This document shows, in pieces, positions 1-6,710 of a stretch of 23,321 nucleotides of DNA. The stretch is from an uncultured Alistipes sp. (GTDB taxonomy: Bacteria > Bacteroidota > Bacteroidia > Bacteroidales > Rikenellaceae). The notes under the pieces were generated by a model. It was not told the DNA's origin. It searched no databases and saw only the letters and a program-made list of their open reading frames with translations. The first letter of the stretch is position 1. Each line of letters begins with the position of its first letter. A program made the translations under genes and the position numbers. The stretch is from assembly GCA_959604655.1 (NCBI GenBank), contig CAUHCL010000021.1, positions 1-23,321 on the forward strand, in the 5' to 3' direction.

Positions 1-154
1 GATTCCTTACGATATACTGAACCGTATCAACCGCCGCCGTCTGCTGGCCGACAACCGCGACCTAACGCAGTCGATCGCGATGGACGACTACCGTATAGGT
101 CCCGTGACGGACGATTGTTTCGACCTTTTCTACATCGCGCTGAAGGGCAGGTAA
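1..154 (+). CDS. C-terminal end of an unrecognised protein (5' truncated by window)
   Basis: Frame 2 is open from the left edge to a TAA at 152-154 and gives about 50 residues, ending FDLFYIALKGR. It reads as a natural C-terminus: charged, arginine-rich, no low-complexity stretch, and codon use like the neighbouring genes. I do not recognise the family from this fragment and assign no function. A second in-frame-independent TAA follows at once (155-157), and the next 300 bases are non-coding and rich in hairpins, so the gene appears to end its transcription unit here. Coding status is inferred from the open frame reaching the edge and from the layout, so confidence is moderate. Confidence 0.55.
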   Translation, partial: IPYDILNRINRRRLLADNRDLTQSIAMDDYRIGPVTDDCFDLFYIALKGR

Positions 155-175
155 TAACATTTTTCCATAATGTAT

Positions 176-298
176 GCGGTTCTTCGAACCGCTCAGTTCG
201 CCGACGCCCCTCTGCTGCGGACTGCTGTCGCATTCACGCCGCCGTCGGCGAACAGCGGCCCGCGCGACCCGGCGAGTCGCAGGCGTCGCGCCTGTTTT
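176..298 (+). terminator. Hairpin-rich spacer ending in a terminator-like stem
   Basis: The roughly 300-base gap after the first gene holds three inverted repeats. A 7-bp perfect stem lies at 176-182/186-192 (GCGGTTC, loop TTC). A 10-bp perfect inverted repeat lies at 196-205/244-253 (GTTCGCCGAC/GTCGGCGAAC). A 6-bp GC-rich stem at 280-285/289-294 (CAGGCG, loop TCG) is followed directly by TTTT at 295-298. The last has the form of a factor-independent terminator and probably ends the upstream gene's transcript. The middle part (194-253) resembles a second copy at 16376-16433 on the other strand, reported separately. Confidence 0.5.
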
Positions 299-374
299 AT
301 GATAAATAATCCGTTCGTGTTTTTTTACATTCGGTCGGTTTTGCGGCGAATCGGGATGAAAAACGGCGCGAAAT

Positions 375-404
375 TTTCTTTTTATCCCGATTTTTACTAT
401 CTTT
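375..404 (+). promoter_or_regulatory. Candidate Bacteroidota promoter for the TauE-uvrA unit
   Basis: TATCTTTA at 398-405 matches the -7 consensus TAnnTTTG in all but the last base. A T-rich stretch stands about 20 bases upstream (374-377) in place of the -33 TTG. If this is the promoter, transcription would begin near 412. That is downstream of the ATG at 405 and upstream of the ATG at 456, and supports 456 as the real start of the next gene. No wet evidence; the -33 match is weak. Confidence 0.35.
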
Positions 405-455
405 ATGAATCGGGTGCCGAAGCGTATTTCGGTGCCGCCAAAATTTACAAGGCCT

Positions 456-1250
456 ATGAGCGGAATTACGATAGTTGCGGTGCTTATTCTTTCGGGTGTC
501 GTGGTGGGCATCATCAATACTCTCGCGGGCGGAGGTTCGATCATCTCCATGACACTGTTCATGGTGCTCGGGTTGCCCGTCGGCGTGGCCAACGGCACCA
601 ACCGAATAGCCGTGGTGTTGCAGAATCTCACCTCGTCGGTGGCTTTCCTGCGCAAGCGCATGCTCGACGTGCGCAGCGGCATAAAGCTCTCGATCCCCGC
701 CGTGGTGGGCAACATAGCGGGTTCGATGGTGGCCACGCACATAAGCGACACTGTGTTCAAGATCTGCATGTCGGTGGTGCTTACCGTGGTGCTGCTCTAC
801 ATGATTTTCGACCGCAGCCACAAACATCCCCACATCCACGGCGGCCATCCTCTGCAACTGAAGTTTTATCACTACATATGGTTCCTGCTGTTGGGTTTCT
901 ACGGCGGATATATCTACATAGGTCTGGGCTATGCCGTGCTGGCGGTCACCATCTGGTCGATGAAGCTGGACATAATCACGGCCAATGTGGTGAAGTGCTT
1001 CATGATATTCGTCGCCACTCCCTTCTCGCTCGCCATATTCATGCTCAACGGCCAGGTCGATTACGCCTACGGATTGTGGCACGGTCTGGGCAACGTCATA
1101 GGCGCCGTGCTCGCTTCTCATTTCGCCATGGCGTGGGGCGTGAAGTTCGTGCGATATTTTACATTGATTATTTTGCTCATCTGTTTTGCCGATCTGGTGG
1201 GTTTATTATCTTTGCATGATATTTTGCACTCGCTGCTCACCATGTTCTGA
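456..1250 (+). CDS. TauE/SafE-family (DUF81) membrane transporter
   Basis: A 264-residue, strongly hydrophobic protein with about seven to eight predicted membrane segments. It carries the family's N-terminal repeat motif NTLAGGGS (residues 21-28) followed by LGLP and ANGTNR (45-50), and a second glycine-rich half-repeat near 147-160 (GFYGGYIYIGLGY). Family members move sulfite, sulfonates or other small organic anions across the inner membrane; the substrate here is unknown. The open frame extends upstream to an ATG at 405, but I chose 456 because it matches the family N-terminus and because a candidate promoter overlaps 405. A loop at residues 122-131 carries five histidines, which is unusual. 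uvrA follows after 32 bases and may be cotranscribed. Confidence 0.85.
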   Translation: MSGITIVAVLILSGVVVGIINTLAGGGSIISMTLFMVLGLPVGVANGTNRIAVVLQNLTSSVAFLRKRMLDVRSGIKLSIPAVVGNIAGSMVATHISDTVFKICMSVVLTVVLLYMIFDRSHKHPHIHGGHPLQLKFYHYIWFLLLGFYGGYIYIGLGYAVLAVTIWSMKLDIITANVVKCFMIFVATPFSLAIFMLNGQVDYAYGLWHGLGNVIGAVLASHFAMAWGVKFVRYFTLIILLICFADLVGLLSLHDILHSLLTMF

Positions 1251-1282
1251 TGCGGCGGGCGCGGAACGCATAAGGATGAATT

Positions 1283-4114
1283 ATGGCAATCAACGGGGAA
1301 GACAAGATAGTCGTGACGGGCGCGCGCGTCCACAATCTCAAGAATGCGGATGTCGAGATTCCGCGCAATTCGCTGGTCGTTATCACGGGACTCTCGGGGT
1401 CGGGCAAGTCGTCGCTCGCTTTCGACACCATCTATGCCGAGGGGCAGCGCCGATACATGGAGACCCTTTCGACCTATGCCCGACAGTTCGTCGGCACTAT
1501 GGAGCGTCCCGACGTTGACAAGATAACGGGACTCAGCCCCGTGGTGGCCATCGAGCAGAAGACCACCAACAAGAACCCCCGTTCGACGGTGGGCACCGTC
1601 ACCGAGATCAACGACTTCCTGCGTCTGCTCTATGCCCGCGCCTCGCGCGCCTATTCGCCCATTACCGACGAGGAGATGGTGCACTACACAGACGAGCAGA
1701 TCCGCGATCTGATCCTCAAGGGCTTCGCGGGCCGCAAGGTGGCGTTCATGGCTCCCATCGTGAAGGGCCGCAAGGGCCACTATCGCGAGATGTTCGAGTC
1801 GCTGGCCAAACGCGGATACATCTATGCGCGCATCGACGGCGAGATCCGCGAGATCACGGCGGGCATGAAGCTCGACCGTTACAAGATACACAACATCGAT
1901 CTGGTGGTCGACCGTCTGGTGGTCGCCGACGACTCGGGCGAGCGCGTCATGACCTCGCTCAAGGAGTCCATGCGTCAGGGCAAGGGTACCATGGCGCTGT
2001 ACGACTACGAGGCCGAGGGGCTGCGTTACTATTCGCGCCATCTGATGTGCCCCTCGACGGGAGTGGCCTTCGAGGACCCTGCGCCGCATACTTTCTCGTT
2101 CAATTCGCCCCAGGGGGCCTGCCCGCGATGCAGCGGTCTGGGTGTCGAGGCGGTGTTCGATATCCGCAAGATCATTCCCGACGAGAACCGCTCGCTGCGC
2201 GACGGCGCCATCGAACCGATAGGGAAATACAAGAACAACAAACTTTTCGCCCTGCTGACGATGCTGGGGCGCCGTTACGACTTCACGTTGGACGACCCCG
2301 TGAGCACGATTTCCGAAGAGGGTATGAATGCCATTCTGTACGGCGATCCCAAACCCCTCACGGTCGATCTGTCGGAATTTTCGTCCATCTCGGGGCGCCG
2401 CATGATTCCGTGGGAGGGCATCGCCGAGTATGTCGACTCCACGACCGACGACGAGGAATCGAAACGTGGTCAGAAGTGGCGCGAGCAGTTCCTCATGTAC
2501 CGCCCGTGCAGCGTCTGCGGCGGCACGCGCCTGAAAAAGGAGGCGTTGCAGTTCCGTATCGGCGGCAAGAACATAGCCGAGGTCTCGGCCATGTCGATAG
2601 CCGATTTCGCGGAGTGGATGTCGCATGCCGAAGAATATTTTTCGCCCAAGGAGTGGAAAATTGCGCAGGAGATCGTGAAGGAGATACGCGAGCGGCTCCG
2701 TTTTCTGCTCGACGTGGGACTGGGCTACCTCTCGCTGGCGCGTTCGTCGCGTTCGCTCTCGGGCGGCGAGAGCCAGCGCATACGTCTGGCGACGCAGATC
2801 GGTTCGAAGCTGGTGAACGTGCTCTACATTCTCGACGAGCCGAGCATCGGCCTGCATCAACGCGACAACCGCCGTTTGATCCGCACGTTGCAGGAGCTGC
2901 GCGACGCGGGCAACTCGGTGATCGTGGTGGAGCACGACGAGGACATGATGCGCTCGGCCGACTACATAGTCGACGTGGGGCCCAAGGCGGGGCGTCGCGG
3001 CGGCCGTATCGTGGCGGCGGGTACGTTCGACGACATTCTGCGGTCGGATTCCATAACGGCCGACTACCTGTGCGGCCGCCGCAGGATAGAGATTCCTGCC
3101 GAGCTGCGCAAGGGTACGGGGCAAAGCATCGTCGTCCGCGGCGCGCGCGGCAACAATCTCAAGGGCGTCGATGCCGAGTTTCCGCTGGGCAAGTTCATAT
3201 GCGTGACGGGCGTGAGCGGTTCGGGCAAGTCGACGCTGGTTAACGAGACGCTGCGTCCCGTGCTGAGCCGCGAGTTGTACCGTTCGTACGACAATCCGCT
3301 GCCTTACGACTCGGTGGAGGGGATCGGGAATATCGACAAGCTGGTCGTGGTGGACCAGTCGCCCATCGGGCGCACGCCGCGAAGCAATCCCGCCACCTAT
3401 TCCAATGTCTTTTCCGACATCCGCAAACTCTTCGAGTCCACTCCCGACGCGCAGATCCGCGGATTCAAGGCGGGCCGTTTCTCGTTCAACGTCAAGGGCG
3501 GCCGCTGTGAGGAATGCCGCGGTGCGGGCGTGCAGACCATAGAGATGAATTTCCTGCCCGACGTTTACGTCACCTGCAAGGCGTGCGGCGGCCACCGCTA
3601 CAACCGCGAGACGCTGGAGGTCAGGTACAAGGGCAAGAACATCGACGAGGTGCTGAACATGACCGTGAACATAGCGGTGGAGTTCTTCGCCAACATACCG
3701 TCCATCTACCAGAAGCTGAAAGCCATTCAGGACGTGGGTCTCGGCTATCTCACGCTCGGACAGCCCTGCACCACGCTCTCGGGCGGCGAGAGCCAGCGCA
3801 TAAAGCTGGCGGCCGAGTTGTCGAAACGCGACACGGGGCGCACGCTCTACATTCTCGACGAGCCCACAACGGGCCTGCATTTCGAGGATATACGCCAGTT
3901 GCTGGAGGTTATAAACAAGCTGGTCGACCGTGGCAATACGGCTATCGTCATAGAGCATAATCTGGACGTGATAAAGGTCGCCGACCACATAATCGACATA
4001 GGTCCCGAGGGCGGTGCGGGCGGCGGACGTATAGTCGCTGCGGGCACGCCGCACGAAATAGCGATGTGCGAGCAGAGCGCCACGGGCGAATTTTTGCGTC
4101 GGATGGGAGTTTAG
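1283..4114 (+). CDS. uvrA: Excinuclease ABC subunit A
   Basis: Full-length UvrA (943 residues, the normal size), the damage-sensing ATPase that loads UvrB in nucleotide excision repair in the cytoplasm. Two ABC ATPase units are visible: Walker A GLSGSGKSS at 36-44 and GVSGSGKST at 643-651, signatures SLSGGESQR near 491-499 and TLSGGESQR near 831-839, and Walker B YILDEP twice. The DNA-contacting zinc module is intact (C742, C745, C765, C768), and CSVC at 409-412 supplies another cysteine pair. The N-terminal zinc motif is incomplete: C256 is present, but position 259 is threonine, followed by C280 and C283. The start at 1283 follows AAGGA at 1273-1276 with good spacing, one of the few Shine-Dalgarno-like sites in the window. 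Confidence 0.98.
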   Translation: MAINGEDKIVVTGARVHNLKNADVEIPRNSLVVITGLSGSGKSSLAFDTIYAEGQRRYMETLSTYARQFVGTMERPDVDKITGLSPVVAIEQKTTNKNPRSTVGTVTEINDFLRLLYARASRAYSPITDEEMVHYTDEQIRDLILKGFAGRKVAFMAPIVKGRKGHYREMFESLAKRGYIYARIDGEIREITAGMKLDRYKIHNIDLVVDRLVVADDSGERVMTSLKESMRQGKGTMALYDYEAEGLRYYSRHLMCPSTGVAFEDPAPHTFSFNSPQGACPRCSGLGVEAVFDIRKIIPDENRSLRDGAIEPIGKYKNNKLFALLTMLGRRYDFTLDDPVSTISEEGMNAILYGDPKPLTVDLSEFSSISGRRMIPWEGIAEYVDSTTDDEESKRGQKWREQFLMYRPCSVCGGTRLKKEALQFRIGGKNIAEVSAMSIADFAEWMSHAEEYFSPKEWKIAQEIVKEIRERLRFLLDVGLGYLSLARSSRSLSGGESQRIRLATQIGSKLVNVLYILDEPSIGLHQRDNRRLIRTLQELRDAGNSVIVVEHDEDMMRSADYIVDVGPKAGRRGGRIVAAGTFDDILRSDSITADYLCGRRRIEIPAELRKGTGQSIVVRGARGNNLKGVDAEFPLGKFICVTGVSGSGKSTLVNETLRPVLSRELYRSYDNPLPYDSVEGIGNIDKLVVVDQSPIGRTPRSNPATYSNVFSDIRKLFESTPDAQIRGFKAGRFSFNVKGGRCEECRGAGVQTIEMNFLPDVYVTCKACGGHRYNRETLEVRYKGKNIDEVLNMTVNIAVEFFANIPSIYQKLKAIQDVGLGYLTLGQPCTTLSGGESQRIKLAAELSKRDTGRTLYILDEPTTGLHFEDIRQLLEVINKLVDRGNTAIVIEHNLDVIKVADHIIDIGPEGGAGGGRIVAAGTPHEIAMCEQSATGEFLRRMGV

Positions 4115-4156
4115 GCAAGGATTTTGAAAGTCGTTCGGGCATAAATCCTTTGTGCT

Positions 4157-4711
4157 ATGAAACGACTGATGTTTTTAGTTGCGTGCACCTTGGCGTGTAC
4201 ATTCTGCGGTCCCTTCGTGAACGAGGCGGCCGCCCAGACGAGTCGCGAAGATCTCAGAAAGATGACGCAAGAGCAGCGTGCCGAAAGACGCGCCGAGCGT
4301 CTTGCCGAATTTGAGAAGTATATCGACTCCGTAGTGCTCTCTCACAACTTCGAGTTCAATCCTCAGACGGTGCAGCAGATGCCCGCAGGTTCGATGAAGT
4401 TCCTGACCAATCCCGTCTATACCGTCACGCTGTGGCGCGGATCGCTGGATGTCTGCCTGCCGTATTACGTCGGTTACGTGCCTCCATATCACTACGTGCT
4501 GTTGAATACGGGTATGCCGAGCGTCTCCGACTTCGTGACGAAGCAGACCGAGGAAGGTTGGCTGGTGTCGTTCAAGACCTATCTCTATGCCTCGATCGAA
4601 TACACCTTCACGTTCGACATAAACTCCCGTCACGGTAGCGCCACACTCACCATATCCAATACGTGGTATAACCCCGTGCAATATACGGGTACCATTACGA
4701 GGATATATTAG
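4157..4711 (+). CDS. Exported DUF4251-like protein
   Basis: A 184-residue protein with a clear Sec signal peptide: basic MKR, a hydrophobic core to about residue 22, and a likely signal peptidase I site after the AAA near residue 26. A charged, arginine/glutamate-rich helix (about 30-55) is followed by a beta-rich domain with the pattern of Bacteroidota DUF4251 proteins: SMKFLTNPVYTVTLWRGSLDV, a YVGYVPPYHYV segment, then KTYLYASIEYTFTFDI and alternating hydrophobic strands to the C-terminus. The core's residue pattern suggests a periplasmic or outer-membrane-associated product. No biochemical role is established for the family as far as I know. The Cys residues at 10 and 14 sit inside the hydrophobic core and do not make a convincing lipobox. 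The gene starts 42 bases after uvrA, and a terminator follows. Confidence 0.75.
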   Translation: MKRLMFLVACTLACTFCGPFVNEAAAQTSREDLRKMTQEQRAERRAERLAEFEKYIDSVVLSHNFEFNPQTVQQMPAGSMKFLTNPVYTVTLWRGSLDVCLPYYVGYVPPYHYVLLNTGMPSVSDFVTKQTEEGWLVSFKTYLYASIEYTFTFDINSRHGSATLTISNTWYNPVQYTGTITRIY

Positions 4712-4733
4712 ATTCGTATTGTAGAAACTTGAG

Positions 4734-4770
4734 AAAAAGGGTGTCTGACTAATTGCAGACACCCTACTTT
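4734..4770. terminator. Bidirectional rho-independent terminator
   Basis: A perfect 9-bp stem GGGTGTCTG (4739-4747) / CAGACACCC (4756-4764) has an 8-base loop. On the minus strand the stem is followed by TTTTTC, a strong U-tail suited to ending the ABC-exporter-to-ispF operon. On the plus strand it is followed by the weaker TACTTT, suited to the DUF4251-like gene. The position between convergent genes fits a shared terminator. Confidence 0.85.
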
Positions 4771-4784
4771 ATGTTCGATAGTTG

Positions 4785-4834
4785 CGACTCGTCAGAGTCG
4801 TGCGGGCCGCAGCCTCGTCCCGCGGAGGCCCGCA
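4785..4834. repeat. Two adjacent hairpins in the 3' region of the ispF operon
   Basis: CGACTC at 4785-4790 pairs with GAGTCG at 4795-4800 around a 4-base loop. Directly beside it TGCGGGCC (4801-4808) pairs perfectly with GGCCCGCA (4827-4834). They lie between the ispF stop codon and the shared terminator, so the ispF operon transcript would carry a folded 3' tail of about 120 bases. There is no coding content in 4771-4889. Confidence 0.5.
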
Positions 4835-4889
4835 GATGTTCGCTTATGCTCACGTCGGCGGTCTCCGCAGGCTGCTGCCCGAAATATTT

Positions 4890-5369
4890 TTACGGTTTGT
4901 ACACCAGCGCCACGGCATGCACTGACACTCCTTCCTCGCGGCCCTCGAATCCCAGCCGCTCGGTCGTGGTGGCCTTCACCGACACGCGGTCGACACCGAT
5001 CCCCATCGTTTCGGCCAGCACGCTGCGCATCTCGTCGATATGCGGGCGCAGCTTGGGTCGCTGCATGGCTATGGTGCAGTCTACGTTCGATATCTCGTAC
5101 CCGTGTTCTCCGACGACGGCGACCACCCGCCGCAGCAGTATTTTCGAGTCTATGCCCTTGAACTCGTCCGAAGTGTCGGGAAACAGCTTGCCGATGTCGC
5201 CCAGGGCCAGCGCCCCAAGCATCGCATCGCATATGGCGTGAATCGCCACGTCGCCGTCGGAGTGGGCCACGCAACCCTTTTCGTGCGCGATCTCCACGCC
5301 GCCTATCACCAGTCTGAGCCCTTCGGCCAATGCGTGCACGTCGTATCCGTGTCCTATTCTGAAATCCAT
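4890..5369 (-). CDS. ispF: 2-C-methyl-D-erythritol 2,4-cyclodiphosphate synthase
   Basis: A complete IspF of 159 residues, the family's usual length. It converts CDP-ME 2-phosphate to MEcPP with release of CMP in the cytoplasmic MEP pathway of isoprenoid synthesis. The conserved opening RIGHGYDVH supplies metal ligands D10 and H12, and H44 in VAIHAICDAMLGA is the third. AHSDGD (35-40), GDIGKLFPDT (57-66) and the C-terminal KATTTERLGFEGREEG are all typical. The ATG at 5369 lies six bases after the stop of the S24/S26-type peptidase gene, so it is the last gene of a four-gene minus-strand operon. Its placement there looks like operon packing rather than a functional link. Confidence 0.97.
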   Translation of the reverse strand: MDFRIGHGYDVHALAEGLRLVIGGVEIAHEKGCVAHSDGDVAIHAICDAMLGALALGDIGKLFPDTSDEFKGIDSKILLRRVVAVVGEHGYEISNVDCTIAMQRPKLRPHIDEMRSVLAETMGIGVDRVSVKATTTERLGFEGREEGVSVHAVALVYKP

Positions 5370-5375
5370 ATTCCT

Positions 5376-5828
5376 CTATCGTTTGTTGATTCTTCTTGAA
5401 ATTCCGAGTATGCCGCGTCTCGCTATCGGCGGCAGTGCGAGCCATGCGGCCGACATGATCCGCCAGCGGCGGCCCGAGCACTCGATTTTGCGGCCGTCGG
5501 GCCTCGTTATTACTACCACCTTGGCTATTATGTCTCTGCGGCGGGCATGCTCCACCGTGCGGTAGTTGCCGTCGCCCGCGAACACTACCTCGTCACCCGT
5601 GACGGTTTTTATGCGGTGCATCACGTATGCGCCCTTGTAGCGGAAGAACATCACGGCGCCCTTCTCTATCTCGTTGGGACGGTGACGGCGTATCGTCACG
5701 CGGTCGATCCCGTCGCGGAGCAGCGGACGCATGCTGTTGCCCCTCACGAGCAGAGTCACGCTCTGTCCGTCGGCCAACAATCGTTCCGCCTCGGCGAAGA
5801 ACAGTTCGTTTTTCAACAGCTTTTTCAT
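5376..5828 (-). CDS. S24/S26-family peptidase with a Ser-His type active site
   Basis: A 150-residue protein starting MKKLLKNELF. It has the S26/S24 nucleophile motif GNSMRP (S32), the GAVMFFRY strand (57-64) and VMHRIKTV (69-76), followed by GDGN at 85-88. In bacterial LepB and LexA the general base is lysine. Here the corresponding position reads HRI (H71), as in the SipW/ER-type signal peptidases, which use histidine. No N-terminal anchor is seen; a hydrophobic stretch at about 122-139 could associate with the membrane. The open frame runs much further upstream, but that part overlaps the HprK-like gene and is a shadow. The chosen ATG overlaps the upstream stop as ATGA (5825-5828), indicating translational coupling. 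The substrate is unknown; cleavage of an exported peptide is an inference from the neighbours. Confidence 0.8.
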   Translation of the reverse strand: MKKLLKNELFFAEAERLLADGQSVTLLVRGNSMRPLLRDGIDRVTIRRHRPNEIEKGAVMFFRYKGAYVMHRIKTVTGDEVVFAGDGNYRTVEHARRRDIIAKVVVITRPDGRKIECSGRRWRIMSAAWLALPPIARRGILGISRRINKR

Positions 5829-6709
5829 GCTCCGAAGATGGTGTCGTGGGCCAGATGTGCCGCCGCAGCGTCGGGCAGGCACTCCAGATGATAGACGGGC
5901 ACTGCCGCGATTGCGGCCGACAAGGTGTCGATCATGAACTCTTCCAGCCGCTTGTCGAACGCAAATGCAGGCGGAAGCGACGGCAACAACGCGCCCACGG
6001 CATGCGCGCCCCGCAGCCTCCTTATGGCATTGTGGGGGGCCTGGCTCAGGCGCACCACGGCGCGGAGAGGGTAGTGCTCGTTTTTGTAGCAATGCGTCTT
6101 GCCGCTCCACGGCGATCCGAAGACCTCGGGCCGCCCGTCGGCGACGGCTATGAACGGACTGTCGTCGTTCAGCAGGGTAGTGCCCACGATGTTTTCGCGC
6201 CACAGACGCGTGTGGGTGCTTTTACCCGTTCCCGATTCGCCGAGGAACATCACCGCCTCGCCGTCGTATACGAGCGTCGAGGTGTGCACGGCCGATGTGA
6301 GATACGGAGCCGTCGCAATGTTCGTCATGAACCATATGCCGAACCGTGCGAACGCCGCTTCGAAGCGCTCCGTCGCTCCCATGTTGCTTTTCGCGCGGCA
6401 CGAGGCTATGTCGTAGACGAATATCGTCGGCATGCCCTGCCCGTCCCCTATGATGAACACGTAGGAGTCGTCGTCTCTGCCGAATATACATTCGGCCGCT
6501 CCGTCGTTGAAATCGAATCGGGTCAGCTCTTCGAATTTCAGGGCGGCCGCATCTATCGGCACTCCCGTCTCTATCTCTGCCGCTGTTTCGGCGTCGGGGT
6601 CGTACTCGGCTGCGAACGGACCGAAGCTCGGCAGCCCGATCCTTTCGAGATCGGCCTGCGGGCCGCTCATCCTTATTCGGCGGCGCGCTATGATGTAGTC
6701 GTGATACAT
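5825..6709 (-). CDS. HPr kinase/phosphorylase-like (HprK-like) P-loop protein
   Basis: A 294-residue protein with a C-terminal P-loop domain resembling HPr kinase and the related serine kinases of peptide-modification loci. H142 precedes the Walker A GESGTGKST (157-165), which is followed by HTRLWRE, LLNDDSP (179-185, the probable metal and catalytic aspartates), GSPWSGK (198-204) and PLRAVVRLSQ. The N-terminal 130 residues are variable in such proteins. No HPr or PTS gene is near, so a role in sugar regulation is unlikely. Homologues in lasso-peptide loci phosphorylate a precursor peptide, and similar proteins sit beside S24/S26 peptidases and PqqD-like proteins in Bacteroidota. Its ATG is one base from the ABC exporter stop, and its stop overlaps the peptidase start. 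The substrate is unproven. Confidence 0.75.
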   Translation of the reverse strand: MYHDYIIARRRIRMSGPQADLERIGLPSFGPFAAEYDPDAETAAEIETGVPIDAAALKFEELTRFDFNDGAAECIFGRDDDSYVFIIGDGQGMPTIFVYDIASCRAKSNMGATERFEAAFARFGIWFMTNIATAPYLTSAVHTSTLVYDGEAVMFLGESGTGKSTHTRLWRENIVGTTLLNDDSPFIAVADGRPEVFGSPWSGKTHCYKNEHYPLRAVVRLSQAPHNAIRRLRGAHAVGALLPSLPPAFAFDKRLEEFMIDTLSAAIAAVPVYHLECLPDAAAAHLAHDTIFGA

Positions 6710-6710
6710 G

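Noticed and set aside
170..1219. A 349-codon plus-strand frame beginning in the first spacer
   Set aside because: It overlaps the TauE-like gene in another frame and is arginine/histidine-rich. The TauE frame has membrane segments and family motifs.
1118..4054. A 978-codon open frame antisense to uvrA
   Set aside because: Its composition is rich in Arg, His and Ala with no recognisable domain, and it mirrors uvrA codons, whose GC-rich third positions suppress stop codons on the opposite strand. uvrA is fully supported.
5825..6709. True HPr kinase/phosphorylase of a PTS system
   Set aside because: No HPr, enzyme I or PTS genes nearby, the N-terminal half lacks the HprK pattern I know, and operon partners are an exporter and a peptidase.
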